A stretch of 64,000 nucleotides of DNA from JB111 sp052093225 (lineage in GTDB: Bacteria; Actinomycetota; Actinomycetes; Actinomycetales; Actinomycetaceae): contig JBQDDG010000013.1 in the NCBI GenBank assembly GCA_052093225.1, forward strand, positions 1 to 64,000. The letters run 5' to 3'. Under the pieces are notes generated by a model, which worked only from the letters and a program-made list of their open reading frames with translations, had not been told where the DNA came from and did not search any database. The position numbers were made by a program, and so were the translations under genes. Position 1 is the first letter of the stretch, and each line of letters begins with the position of its first letter. Positions 1 to 8,285 of this stretch are shown here, piece after piece.

Positions 1-56
1 CCTCACTCGTGAGGAAAACGCCCCTCACTCGTGAGGAAAATACCCCTCACTCGTGG
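1..56. repeat. Short palindromic tandem repeat downstream of aceE
   Basis: Three copies of a roughly 22-base unit whose core is the palindrome CCTCACTCGTGAGG followed by AAAA; the third copy has one change in the right arm. It begins at the window edge, so more copies may lie outside. It sits just beyond the aceE stop on the minus strand, where the hairpins could act in transcription termination. No coding role is visible. Confidence 0.75.
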
Positions 57-65
57 GAGAGGGGG

Positions 66-2807
66 TCAGGAGTCGCCGCCCGCCGTACCGGACTGGCCGG
101 CGCGCGGGTTGAGCAGGTCGTACTTCTCGATGGCCTGGCGCACGACGCCCGGCTCCAGGTCCCCCTGCGCAACCAGCGCCTGCAGCGCCTTGACCACCAT
201 CGAGTGGCTGTCGATGAGGAACTGACGGCGGGCCGCCGGGCGGGTGTCGGAGTAGCCGAAGCCGTCCGCGCCGAGCGTGTAGTACTCGCCAGGGACCCAC
301 TGGCGGATCGAGTCCTGGACCTGGTGGTCGTAGTCGGACGTGGCGATGAACGGGCCGCCGGCGCCGTCGAGCTTGGTCGTCACGTACGGGACCTGCTGGT
401 CCTCGGGGTTGAGGAAGTTGTGCTGCTCGACCTCGAGGGCCTGGCAGCGCAGCTCGTACCAGCTGGTCACCGACCACACGCCGGCGCGCACGCCCCAGTC
501 CTCCGCGAGGATCTCCTTCGCGTGGTGCGCCCACGGCACGCCCACGCCCGAGGCGAGGAGCTGGACCCAGGGGCCGTCGCCCTCGGCGGGGGAGACGCGG
601 TGGATGCCCTTGAGGATGCCCTCGACGTCGACGTCCTCCGGCTCGGCCGGCTGAGCCATCGGCTCGTTGTACACCGTGAGGTAGTACATGACGTTCGGGT
701 CGCGCGGGTCGTCGCCGTACATCCGCTGGATGCCGTCGCGGACGATGTGCCGGATCTCGTACCCGTAGGCCGGGTCGTAGTGCACGAACGCCGGGTTCGT
801 CGAGGCAAGGATCGGGGAGTGCCCGTCCATGTGCTGGGTGCCCTCGCCGGCGAGCGTGGTCCGCCCGGCGGTGGCGCCGATGACGAAACCGCGCGTCAGC
901 TGGTCGCCGGCCGCCCAGAACTGGTCGCCGGTGCGCTGGAAGCCGAACATCGAGTAGAAGATGTAGACCGGCACCATCGGTACGCCGTGCGTGGCGTGCG
1001 ACGTCCCCACGGCCTGCAGCAGCGACGCCGAGCCGGCCTCGTTGATGCCCGTGTGCATGATCTGGCCCTGCTCGGACTCCTTGTAGGAGAGCATGAGCTC
1101 GGCGTCGACCGGCGTGTAGTTCTGGCCGGAGGTGTTGAAGATCTTCGCCGTCGGGAAGATCGAGTCCAGGCCGAAGGTGCGGGCCTCGTCCGGGATGATC
1201 GGCACGATGTGGCGGCCGAACTCCTTGTCCTTGATGAGCTCCTTGAGCAGGCGGACGAACGCCATCGTCGTGGCGATCTCCTGCTTGCCCGAGCCCTTGG
1301 CGAGGAGGTCGTAGGGCTTGTCGCCCGGCAGTGTCAGCGAGGGCTCCGGCTCCCTGCGCTCGGGCAGGAACCCGCCGAGCTCGCGCCGGCGCTCGAGCAT
1401 GTACTGCAGCGTCGGGTCGTCCTCGTCCGGCCGGTAGTACGGCGCGTCGTACGGGTCCTCGAGCTGCTCGTCGCTGATCGGGATGCGCATCGAGTCGCGC
1501 AGCAGCTTGAGGTCCTCGACCTGCATCTTCTTCATCTGGTGCGTGGCGTTGCGCCCGGCGAAGTGCGGGCCCAGGCCGTAGCCCTTGACGGTGTGCGCGA
1601 GGATGACGGTCGGCTGACCGGTGTGCCGCGTGGCGGCCGTGTAGGCGGCGAAGATCTTGCGGTAGTCGTGACCGCCGCGCTTGAGCGCCCAGATCTGGTC
1701 GTCCGTCATGTCCTTGACGAGGGCCTTCGTGCGCGGGTCGCGGCCGAAGAAGTGCTCGCGGACGTAGGCGCCGTCGTTGGCCTTGAACGTCTGGTAGTCG
1801 CCGTCGTTCGTGGAGTCCATGAGGTTGACGAGCGACCGGTCCTTGTCGGCCTGCAGCAGGGCGTCCCACTCGCGGCCCCACACCACCTTGATGACGTTCC
1901 AGCCCGCACCGCGGAAGAACGACTCGAGCTCGCGGATGATCTGGCCGTTGCCGCGCACGGGGCCGTCGAGGCGCTGCAGGTTGCAGTTGACGACGAACGT
2001 GAGGTTGTCGAGCCCCTGGTGGGCGGCGAGCTGCAGCATGCCGCGCGACTCCGGCTCGTCCATCTCGCCGTCGCCGAGGAACGCCCACACGCGCTGGTCG
2101 GAGGTGTCCTTGATGCCGCGCTCGCCCAGGTAGCGGTTGAACCACGCCTGGTAGATCGCCCCCGACGGACCGAGACCCATCGAGACGGTGGGGAACTCCC
2201 AGAAGTCCGGCATCTGGTGCGGGTGCGGGTAGCTCGGCAGCCCCCGGCCGTCCTCGCGGTGGCTGTACTCCTGACGGAAGCCGTCCATGTCGGCCTCGGT
2301 CAGGCGGCCCTCGACGAAGGCGCGCGCATAGTTGCCCGGCGAGGCGTGGCCCTGCCAGAAGATCTGGTCGCCGCCGCCCGGGTGGTCCTTCCCGCGGAAG
2401 AAGTGGTTGAGGCCCACCTCGTAGAGGGTGGCCAGGGAGGCATAGGACGAGAGGTGACCGCCGACGGCGACGTCCGGCTTCTGCGCCCGCGCCACCATGA
2501 CGGCTGCGTTCCAGCGGATCCAGCCGCGGTAGGTGCGCTCGATCTGCTCGTCGCCTGGGAAGTAGGGCTCGTCCTCGACGCCGATGGTGTTGACGTGCGG
2601 GGTGGTCAGGTTGCCGGGGACGGCGATGTCCCGGCGCCGCGCGTGGCGCAGCAGGTTGAGGAGGATGTACCGCGCGCGCGGCCCACCGCGCTCGTCGATC
2701 AGGCCGTCGAGGGACTCGAGCCACTCGCTCGTCTCGTCCTTGTCGATGTCCGGCACCTGGCTCAGCAGTCCGTCGATCAGCGGCCGTCCGTGATCAGTAG
2801 CAGTCAC
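66..2807 (-). CDS. aceE: Pyruvate dehydrogenase E1 component, homodimeric type
   Basis: This 913-residue protein is the thiamine-diphosphate-dependent E1 of the pyruvate dehydrogenase complex, which decarboxylates pyruvate and passes the acetyl unit to lipoyl groups on E2. The length fits the homodimeric AceE family. The ThDP motif is visible as GDGEMDEPE near residues 245-253, followed by NCNLQRLDG near 274-282. The start is a GTG preceded by a weak purine-rich AAGTGAG. It is transcribed divergently from the DUF3052 gene, a neighbour pair common in actinobacteria. Its E2 and E3 partners are probably the genes at 55282-57120 and 57147-58523. No truncation is seen. Confidence 0.97.
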   Translation of the reverse strand: MTATDHGRPLIDGLLSQVPDIDKDETSEWLESLDGLIDERGGPRARYILLNLLRHARRRDIAVPGNLTTPHVNTIGVEDEPYFPGDEQIERTYRGWIRWNAAVMVARAQKPDVAVGGHLSSYASLATLYEVGLNHFFRGKDHPGGGDQIFWQGHASPGNYARAFVEGRLTEADMDGFRQEYSHREDGRGLPSYPHPHQMPDFWEFPTVSMGLGPSGAIYQAWFNRYLGERGIKDTSDQRVWAFLGDGEMDEPESRGMLQLAAHQGLDNLTFVVNCNLQRLDGPVRGNGQIIRELESFFRGAGWNVIKVVWGREWDALLQADKDRSLVNLMDSTNDGDYQTFKANDGAYVREHFFGRDPRTKALVKDMTDDQIWALKRGGHDYRKIFAAYTAATRHTGQPTVILAHTVKGYGLGPHFAGRNATHQMKKMQVEDLKLLRDSMRIPISDEQLEDPYDAPYYRPDEDDPTLQYMLERRRELGGFLPERREPEPSLTLPGDKPYDLLAKGSGKQEIATTMAFVRLLKELIKDKEFGRHIVPIIPDEARTFGLDSIFPTAKIFNTSGQNYTPVDAELMLSYKESEQGQIMHTGINEAGSASLLQAVGTSHATHGVPMVPVYIFYSMFGFQRTGDQFWAAGDQLTRGFVIGATAGRTTLAGEGTQHMDGHSPILASTNPAFVHYDPAYGYEIRHIVRDGIQRMYGDDPRDPNVMYYLTVYNEPMAQPAEPEDVDVEGILKGIHRVSPAEGDGPWVQLLASGVGVPWAHHAKEILAEDWGVRAGVWSVTSWYELRCQALEVEQHNFLNPEDQQVPYVTTKLDGAGGPFIATSDYDHQVQDSIRQWVPGEYYTLGADGFGYSDTRPAARRQFLIDSHSMVVKALQALVAQGDLEPGVVRQAIEKYDLLNPRAGQSGTAGGDS

Positions 2808-3067
2808 GTCTTCTCACTTCCCGGGTGTGGGCGCCGCGAGTTCCGGCGCCGTCAGGGTGGGGCCCAGCCATCGTAGGCTCCCGCCCGGTGGCCCACCCAA
2901 CTGCTGAGGTGCACCCAACGGCGTGAGATGCCCGATACCGTGCAGGCTGACCCGCCGTCGGTCTCGCTTGCAGATGCGGCACGCGTGCGGTGGGGTAGTC
3001 ACACCGCGTGTCCGGGTCCCCGGGCGCGCACCGGTCGGGCGTCAGCCCGGGGAGGAGCAGTCGGGCT

Positions 3068-3484
3068 GTGCACGCCAGTGCGTACGAGGCAGTCGCCGGG
3101 GCGTTCGCGCCAGGCCAGGTCGTCCAGGAGTTCTGGTGGGACGAGGACGCCGACGACGGTCTGAGAGAGGCCGTCGAGAAGCACACGGGCACCGAGCTCG
3201 TCGACGAGAACCACTCGGACATGTGCGACGGCGCCATCATCTGGTGGCGGAAGTCGGACTCCGAGGACGGTGACCTCACGGACCTGCTCGTCGACGCCCA
3301 GGCGAACCTCGACGACGGCGGCACCATCTGGGTGCTCACGCCCAAGCCGGTCTCGCCCGAGCACGTCGGCCCGGCCGACATCTCCGAGGCCGCCCAGATC
3401 GCCGGCATGAACGCGACGTCGGCCGTCTCGGCTGGTGACGGCTGGTCGGGGACCCAGGTCGTCTCCCGCGCGCGCGGGAAGTAG
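3068..3484 (+). CDS. DUF3052 family protein
   Basis: A small acidic protein (138 residues from this start) of the actinobacterial DUF3052 family, whose function is unknown. Family features are GQVVQEFWWDED near the N terminus, GTELVDEN, the DGDLTDLLVDA segment, IWVLTPK, the HVGPADISEAA stretch and a final DGWSGTQVVSR. The GTG at 3068 is chosen because GGAGGAG lies 10 bases upstream. An in-frame GTG at 3008 would add 20 residues unlike the family. It is divergent from aceE and followed by a strong hairpin. The conserved link to aceE suggests, without proof, a role tied to pyruvate metabolism. Confidence 0.88.
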   Translation: MHASAYEAVAGAFAPGQVVQEFWWDEDADDGLREAVEKHTGTELVDENHSDMCDGAIIWWRKSDSEDGDLTDLLVDAQANLDDGGTIWVLTPKPVSPEHVGPADISEAAQIAGMNATSAVSAGDGWSGTQVVSRARGK

Positions 3485-3493
3485 GTCGGGCCG

Positions 3494-3531
3494 CCCGACG
3501 GCGGTACGCGGCTCGCGCGCCCGCCGTCGGG
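3494..3531 (+). terminator. Hairpin terminator after DUF3052 gene
   Basis: A perfect 11-base-pair stem (CCCGACGGCGG at 3494-3504 pairing with 3521-3531) around a 16-base loop, starting 10 bases after the stop codon at 3484. There is no U-run, as is usual for actinobacterial terminators. Confidence 0.6.
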
Positions 3532-3618
3532 TCCGGGACCTCTCACCCCGGTGAACAGGCCCGGGCGGGGCACCCCCGTCGTCGTGCCCGGGGCCTCTCG
3601 CCCCGGCGAACAGGCCCG

Positions 3619-3861
3619 TGCGCGGCCTGTCCGCGCCGGGTACGGCCTGTCCACCCCGGGTACGGCCTGTCCACCCCGGGTACGGCCTGTCCGCCCCCGG
3701 TGCGACCTACNNNNNNNNNNNNNNNNNNNNNNNNNNNNNNNNNNNNNNNNNNNNNNNNNNNNNNNNNNNNNNNNNNNNNNNNNNNNNNNNNNNNNNNNNN
3801 NNNNNNNNNNCCGGGTACGGCCTGTCCACCCCGGGTACGGCCTGTCCGCCCCCGGTGCGAC
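3619..3861. repeat. 20-bp tandem repeat array interrupted by an assembly gap
   Basis: The intergenic stretch between the DUF3052 terminator and the lipoyl-domain gene is filled by a 20-base unit (GGGTACGGCCTGTCCACCCC and close variants). Bases 3711-3810 are N. The 55 bases left of the gap are identical to the 55 bases right of it, up to and including the last bases of the lipoyl gene stop codon, so the gap is likely a scaffolding artefact within the array. No gene, promoter or RNA is evident here. Confidence 0.85.
3711..3810. other. Assembly gap (100 N)
   Basis: Exactly 100 undetermined bases, the conventional size for a gap of unknown length. Both flanks end in the same 55-base sequence, so the two contigs probably overlap. 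Confidence 0.98.
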
Positions 3862-4095
3862 CTACCCGACCCGGGCGATGACCGCGCCCTGGGCGACGGC
3901 CTCGTCCTCCTCGGCGACCACCTGCAAGGTGCCCCCAGCCGGCGCCGTGACCTCGACCGACACCTTGGCGACCTGCACCTCGGCGACGAGCTGCCCCTCG
4001 GCGACCTGCTCGCCGTCGGTCGCGTACCAGGTGGCGACGACGCCCTCGGCCGAGGGGTCGTCCTCGTCGACCACCGGGAACAGCACGTCCGTCAC
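3862..4095 (-). CDS. Stand-alone lipoyl (biotinyl/lipoyl) domain protein
   Basis: A 77-residue protein made of a single biotinyl/lipoyl domain. The segment VAEVQVAKVSVEVTAP carries the probable modified lysine, Lys44, in the beta-turn position where E2 proteins usually have TDK. The family swings acyl groups between E1 and an acyltransferase. Here there is no subunit-binding domain and no catalytic acyltransferase domain. The GTG start overlaps the stop of the E1 beta gene (GTGA), so it is the third gene of an E1 alpha, E1 beta, lipoyl operon. It could be lipoylated by the LipB-LipA fusion at 53238-55070. Biotin attachment is a less likely alternative given the E1 neighbours. Confidence 0.85.
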   Translation of the reverse strand: MTDVLFPVVDEDDPSAEGVVATWYATDGEQVAEGQLVAEVQVAKVSVEVTAPAGGTLQVVAEEDEAVAQGAVIARVG

Positions 4096-5126
4096 GAGAG
4101 CACCTTCCTGATGGCGGCCTCGATGCGGTCGTGGAACGGCAGGACCGCGTGCTCGAGGTTCTGGGCGTAGGGGATGGGGATGTCCGGCATCGTCACCCGC
4201 TGGACGGGCGCCGTGAGCAGCCGGGGGTCCTCGTCGGTGATGGTCGCCGAGACCTCGCCCGAGAGCCCGAACGAGAGGTAGTCCTCGTCGACCACGACGA
4301 GCCGCCCGGTGCGCCCGACCGACTCGAGGATGGCGGCGCGGTCGAGCGGGACGAGCGAGCGCAGGTCGAGCACCTCGACGTCGATCCCCTCGCCCTCGAG
4401 CCGCTCCGCGACGTCGAGGGAGTGGTGGACGGACTGGGACAGCGTGACGACCGTGACGTCGTTGCCCGCCCGGACGGTGTTCGCCTTGCCGATGGGCACC
4501 ACGTGCTCGCCCTCGGGGACCTCGCCGACCGCGCGCGAGTTCTTCCGCATCCAGGGCAGGCCCATGATCCCCTTGTGGAACATGAACACGACGGGGTCCT
4601 CGTCGCGGATCGCGGAGGTCATCAACCCCTTGGCGTCGGCGGGCGTGGCCGGGACGACGATCTTCATGCCGGGCAGGTGGGCGAGGGTGCCCCACAGGGT
4701 CTGCGAGTGCTGTCCGCCGTCGGAGTAGCCGCCGCCGACGGCGGTGGTGAGCACCATCGGCACCGAGACGTTGCCGCCGGAGAAGTACCGGATCTTCGCC
4801 ATGTGGTTGTAGATCTGGTCGAGGCACACGCCGAGGAAGTCGGCGAACATCAGCTCGACGATCGGGCGCATGCCCTCGGTGGCGGCACCGATGCCGAGCC
4901 CGATGAAGGCGGTCTCGGAGATCGGCGTGTCGATGATCCGTTCGGGGCCGAAGCGGTCGAGCAGCCCCGTCGTCGAGGAGAAGATGCCCCCGTAGGAGCC
5001 GACGTCCTCCCCGAGGTAGACGATGGACTCGTCGCGGTCCATCTCCTGCGCGATGGCCTCGACCATCGCCTTGGACGTGTTGAGCCGGCGGCTCGTCGCG
5101 GGCCTGGCGGTGTCGGTGGCGGTCAT
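4092..5126 (-). CDS. 2-oxo acid dehydrogenase E1 beta subunit
   Basis: A 344-residue transketolase-like protein, the beta subunit of a heterotetrameric ThDP-dependent 2-oxo acid dehydrogenase (pyruvate, branched-chain or acetoin type). Family segments visible are YLGEDVGSYGG, ERIIDTPISETAFIGLGIGAA, EGMRPIVELMFADF, a C-terminal GRLVVVDEDYLSFG, and MPDIPIPYAQNLE. The ATG start follows GAGGAGCAGTC and overlaps the alpha-subunit stop by four bases (ATGA). Together with the alpha subunit it forms the E1 active site. The substrate cannot be fixed from sequence; the alpha subunit resembles acetoin dehydrogenase AcoA. Confidence 0.9.
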   Translation of the reverse strand: MTATDTARPATSRRLNTSKAMVEAIAQEMDRDESIVYLGEDVGSYGGIFSSTTGLLDRFGPERIIDTPISETAFIGLGIGAATEGMRPIVELMFADFLGVCLDQIYNHMAKIRYFSGGNVSVPMVLTTAVGGGYSDGGQHSQTLWGTLAHLPGMKIVVPATPADAKGLMTSAIRDEDPVVFMFHKGIMGLPWMRKNSRAVGEVPEGEHVVPIGKANTVRAGNDVTVVTLSQSVHHSLDVAERLEGEGIDVEVLDLRSLVPLDRAAILESVGRTGRLVVVDEDYLSFGLSGEVSATITDEDPRLLTAPVQRVTMPDIPIPYAQNLEHAVLPFHDRIEAAIRKVLS

Positions 5127-6175
5127 GACTGCTCCTCGGCGAAGACGTACCGGTGGACCTCGGCCGGGTCCGGGACGGGGCTCTCCTTGGCGAACGTCAC
5201 GGCGTCCTCGACGCGCGTGCTCGCCCGGGAGCGGATGCGTTGCTCGGTGACCTCGTCGAGGACCCCGGCCGAGCGCAGCCGCTCGGCGTAGCGGGGGATC
5301 GGGTCGAGGTCCGCGACGGAGTCCAGCTCGGACCGGTAGCCCTGGGCGTCGCCCTCGAAGTGGCCCAGCATGCGCAGCGTGGCGACCTCGATGAGGCTCG
5401 GCCCCTCGCCCCTGCGGGCGCGGGCGACGGCGGTCTCGGCGGCCGCGTGGACGGCGTCGACGTCGTTGTCCTCCACCCGGATCCCCGGCATGCCGTACGC
5501 GGCGGCCCGGACGGCGTTGGAGGGGACCGACGTCGAGGCGGTGCGGGGCACCGAGATGCCCCAGGCGTTGTCCTCGATGACGAACACCACCGGCAAGTTC
5601 CACAGCGCCGCGAGGTTGAGGGACTCGTGGAAGGCGCCCTGGTTGGCCGCCCCCTCGCCGGCGACGGCGACGGCGATCCCGCCGGTGCCACGGCGTCGGA
5701 AGGCGAACGCCATGCCGAGCGCGGGCGGATAGCCCTCGGCGATGATCCCCGAGCAGGAGAAGTGGCGGTCGGGGTCGAACAGGTGCATGTGCCCGCCACG
5801 GCCCCTGCCGAGCCCGGTCTCGCGGCCGAAGATCTCGGCGGTCATCCGGTCCAGGTCGACGCCGTGCGCGATGGCGAAGTGGTGCGGGCGGTGCGGGGCT
5901 GTGACCGCGTCCTCGCCGGTGAGGTGGGTGCAGATCCCGGCGGCGACCGGCTCCTGGCCGGACGACAGGTGCATCTCGCCGGGGATCTGGCCCTTGCCGA
6001 TGTCGAAGCCGGGCCCCTTGTCCACGTGGTACTCCCGCAGGATCGCCTCCTCGTAGGTGCGGGAGAGGACCATCGTCTCGAACATCGCCAGACGCGTCGC
6101 AGCGGGCGGGGTGGGGACCTCGGCCGGTGTCTCGTCCGTCCGGGGGACGGGGGGTGGTTCTGTCGTCGTCGACAT
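5123..6175 (-). CDS. 2-oxo acid dehydrogenase E1 alpha subunit
   Basis: A 350-residue ThDP-binding alpha subunit of a heterotetrameric 2-oxo acid dehydrogenase. The cofactor motif runs from GEGAANQG (residues 173-180) to EDNAWGIS (201-208). Other family segments are GEMHLSSGQEPVAAG, RGRGGHMHLFD and CSGIIAEGYPPALG, which resemble acetoin dehydrogenase AcoA and PdhA. The ATG at 6175 has GGAGG five bases upstream; an in-frame ATG four codons earlier overlaps that site. It begins an operon with the beta subunit and a free lipoyl domain, downstream of an IclR regulator on the same strand. The real substrate (pyruvate, acetoin or a branched 2-oxo acid) is open. Confidence 0.9.
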   Translation of the reverse strand: MSTTTEPPPVPRTDETPAEVPTPPAATRLAMFETMVLSRTYEEAILREYHVDKGPGFDIGKGQIPGEMHLSSGQEPVAAGICTHLTGEDAVTAPHRPHHFAIAHGVDLDRMTAEIFGRETGLGRGRGGHMHLFDPDRHFSCSGIIAEGYPPALGMAFAFRRRGTGGIAVAVAGEGAANQGAFHESLNLAALWNLPVVFVIEDNAWGISVPRTASTSVPSNAVRAAAYGMPGIRVEDNDVDAVHAAAETAVARARRGEGPSLIEVATLRMLGHFEGDAQGYRSELDSVADLDPIPRYAERLRSAGVLDEVTEQRIRSRASTRVEDAVTFAKESPVPDPAEVHRYVFAEEQS

Positions 6176-6295
6176 GAGTGCCTCCATTGGCTCGTGTGCC
6201 GGTGACACCACGATCCGGCGGGGGCGCGGCCGGCGCAACGCAGGTATTTCAGTTGGTGATACGAGTGCGGGTGCGCGGGCCGTCGGGGGCCGGGG

Positions 6296-6340
6296 GTGAG
6301 GCTCAGGCGGGTGAGGTTCAGGCGGGCGTGGCTCAGGCGG
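6296..6340. repeat. 15-bp tandem repeat, three copies
   Basis: Three consecutive 15-base units (GTGAGGCTCAGGCGG and variants) lie between the IclR gene and the E1 operon. The last copy covers the IclR stop codon, so the C-terminal end of that protein may vary in length by slippage. Confidence 0.7.
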
Positions 6341-7049
6341 TCGAGAGGGCGACGAGCCCGGCCGCACGGTGCAGCTCGTCGACCCGCGCGAGCACCTGGT
6401 CGGCGCGGTTCGTCGGCACCGACACGGCGACGGCCTGGGGGCGGCCGGGGACCTGGACGGCGACGCAGACGACCCCGAGCAGGTACTCCTCGCGGTCGAT
6501 GGTGAACCGCGCCGGCTGCCCGACCTGAGCCATGAGCGTCCTCGGGGACGTGAGGGTGTGCGGCGTGAGGCTGGACAGGGCGTGCCGGGAGACGAACTCG
6601 CGGCGGTCGTCGTCGGGCAGGCCGGTGAGCAGCGCCTTGCCGAGCGCCGTGGCGTGCGCGGCCTCGGTGAACCCGACCCACAGGTCGATGCGGGGCGCCG
6701 CGGGTGAGTCGACGATCTCCGAGAGCTCGACCTCGCCGTCGGTGTAGGTCGAGAGGTACGTGGCGGCGTGGAGCTCGCGGTGCAGCTCCCGCAGCGTGCG
6801 GCGCACCCGGTGCGGCTCCGCCCCGCGGCCGAGCGCAGCGGCCTGGTCGCCGAGCGAGTAGCCCTCGTCGGTGTGCTCGACGTAGCCCTCGTGCACGAGC
6901 GTGCGCAGCAGGTGGTACGCCGTCGGCAGCGGGATCCCGACGGTGCGCGCGAGCTTCTTGGCGGGCTGGGGCGACCGCGCGGCACCGAGTGCATCGAGCA
7001 GGTGCGTCGCCCGGACGACCGAGTTGATGAGTGTCGGCTTCGTTGCCAT
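6333..7049 (-). CDS. IclR family transcriptional regulator
   Basis: A 238-residue regulator with an N-terminal winged helix-turn-helix (about residues 10-70, with VGIPLPTAYHLLRTLVHEGYVE as recognition region) and a C-terminal IclR effector domain (TALGKALL, RGE-type and REEYLLGVVCVAVQVP segments). The ATG start has a strong GGAGGGGAG just upstream. It lies immediately upstream of, and on the same strand as, the E1 alpha/beta/lipoyl operon, so it is the natural candidate regulator of that operon. IclR proteins usually sense small organic acids; the ligand here is unknown. Low-complexity codons at the very end coincide with a 15-base repeat. Confidence 0.9.
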   Translation of the reverse strand: MATKPTLINSVVRATHLLDALGAARSPQPAKKLARTVGIPLPTAYHLLRTLVHEGYVEHTDEGYSLGDQAAALGRGAEPHRVRRTLRELHRELHAATYLSTYTDGEVELSEIVDSPAAPRIDLWVGFTEAAHATALGKALLTGLPDDDRREFVSRHALSSLTPHTLTSPRTLMAQVGQPARFTIDREEYLLGVVCVAVQVPGRPQAVAVSVPTNRADQVLARVDELHRAAGLVALSTA

Positions 7050-7273
7050 CTCCCCTCCGCCGCCAGGATAGCGCCGACGGGGCGGGACGGGGCGGGGGAG
7101 GGAAGCGGGTTGGTCGGGTCGGGGCGGGGGGGGGCGGCGGATCGGCTGGCCCGGAGTTGTCGCGAGCCTGCGCCGTACCCGGGAGGCTGTCACAGATGCG
7201 CAGGTGGGCGCGGGAGTGAGCACGGGCCGGAACGCGGGCAGGAGCGCGGCCGAGGGCGGTTAGAATTCGCGGC

Positions 7274-7347
7274 GGGCCCGTAGCTCAGCTGGTCAGAGCG
7301 CCGCGTTTACACCGCGTAGGTCGCCGGTTCGAACCCGGCCGGGCCCA
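7274..7347 (+). tRNA. tRNA-Val (UAC anticodon)
   Basis: A full cloverleaf is readable: acceptor GGGCCCG at 7274-7280 pairs with CGGGCCC at 7340-7346, D stem GCTC/GAGC, anticodon loop TTTACAC at 7306-7312 with anticodon TAC at 7308-7310, and T arm GCCGG-TTCGAAC-CCGGC. The anticodon stem has one C-T mismatch at its base. The sequence CC follows the discriminator A, but whether the full CCA is encoded is not (next base is G). Anticodon UAC decodes valine GUA. Confidence 0.95.
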
Positions 7348-7498
7348 CCGAGTCTCCCGCCCACGGAGCCCCCCGCCCATCCGCCGGCCGCTCCTCGCCG
7401 CACACGCCGGCTGTTCCTTGCCGAACCCGCTGTCGAGGACGTGCCGTACTCGTCGAGGACGTGCTTCCGCAGCACGATCTCGCCAGCTACAGCACGCT

Positions 7499-7692
7499 CT
7501 CGACGCGCGTGCGGCCACCGGTACGTTCGCGGCGCGCGGGCGGCCACCGGTACGTTCGCGGCGCGCGGGCGGCGACCTGCACATTCTCCGCGCGGCTGGT
7601 GGCGACCGGCACGTTCTCGACGCGCGGCTGGTGGCGACCGGCACGTTCTCGACGCGCGGCTGGTGGCGACCGGCACGTTCTCGACGCGGCTG
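7499..7692. repeat. 29-32 bp tandem repeats between tRNA-Val and the HhH gene
   Basis: The 359-base stretch from the tRNA end to 7706 contains no gene. From about 7499 it is built of repeats: two 29-base units containing GGCCACCGGTACGTTCGCGG, one intermediate unit, then three near-identical 32-base units containing GGTGGCGACCGGCACGTTCT. Bases 7348-7498 hold a shorter duplicated GTCGAGGACGTGC motif. Function is unknown. The repeats reach to within 15 bases of the stop codon at 7707. Confidence 0.8.
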
Positions 7693-7706
7693 TGGGGGCG
7701 ACGCCG

Positions 7707-8195
7707 CTAGTCCGCGATCGCCTCGCGCAGGAGGCGCACCGCCTTCGGGCCCACCCCGTGCAGGCCGTCGAGCTCTCCCACCGGCAGGGCTGCGACCTGC
7801 ACGAGCGACGTCACCCCTGCGGCCGCGAGTGCGCGCGTGGCCGGGCGCCCGATCGACCTCGGGAGATCGCCGACCTCGCCGGCCTCGACCGTCGCGGCCC
7901 AGCGGACCCGTTCGGCCACCTCCCGGGGCGCCGCGTGCAGCCAGGCCTGGCGCACCCAGTAGTTCAGTCCCTGCCCGCCGACGTTCGCGATCGGCACGGT
8001 GACGCCGTCGCCGGTCACCTCGGCGCCCTCGTGCTGCGCGGCCATGTCGGCCGCCTCGTCGGCGGGCAGTCGCAGGTGCAGGCTGCCGTCGTCGAACGAG
8101 GCGTAGACGGCCTTGTCGACGGCGTAGGCCGCGCCGTCGGCGGTCGTCCCCTCCTGGCCGAGGGCACTCTTGCGCAGCTGTGCGGCGGTGGTCAT
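7707..8195 (-). CDS. Hypothetical protein with C-terminal helix-hairpin-helix
   Basis: A 162-residue protein. The N-terminal two thirds (HLRLPADEAADMAAQ, NYWVRQAWLHAAPREVAE) looks like the MmcQ/YjbR-type fold by eye, a small domain of uncertain function. The C-terminal 60 residues carry a helix-hairpin-helix motif, LDGLHGVGPKAVRLLREAI, which in other proteins binds DNA non-specifically. The ATG start is at 8195, divergent from the SDR gene by 90 bases. I do not recognise a named family with this pairing. The YjbR-like assignment is tentative; the HhH motif is clear. Confidence 0.7.
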   Translation of the reverse strand: MTTAAQLRKSALGQEGTTADGAAYAVDKAVYASFDDGSLHLRLPADEAADMAAQHEGAEVTGDGVTVPIANVGGQGLNYWVRQAWLHAAPREVAERVRWAATVEAGEVGDLPRSIGRPATRALAAAGVTSLVQVAALPVGELDGLHGVGPKAVRLLREAIAD

Positions 8196-8285
8196 GGGAA
8201 CCAGGTTGTCACGGCCACGCCGCTCGTTACGGTGACAGGTGAACGACGAACGCTCTGCACGATGCGCAGCCGTGGAGGAGGAGAC

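Noticed and set aside
9..2876. A 955-codon open frame on the plus strand opposite aceE
   Set aside because: It is antisense to a clearly homologous aceE gene, Arg/Val/Leu-rich and unlike any protein. Long antisense frames are expected in very GC-rich coding DNA.
3711..3810. Gap could hide a gene
   Set aside because: Both flanks are the same 20-base repeat and end in identical 55-base sequence, so missing unique sequence is unlikely.
7285..7644. Minus-strand frames over tRNA-Val and its downstream repeats
   Set aside because: They consist of translated tandem repeats and the tRNA complement; no start signal or protein family.
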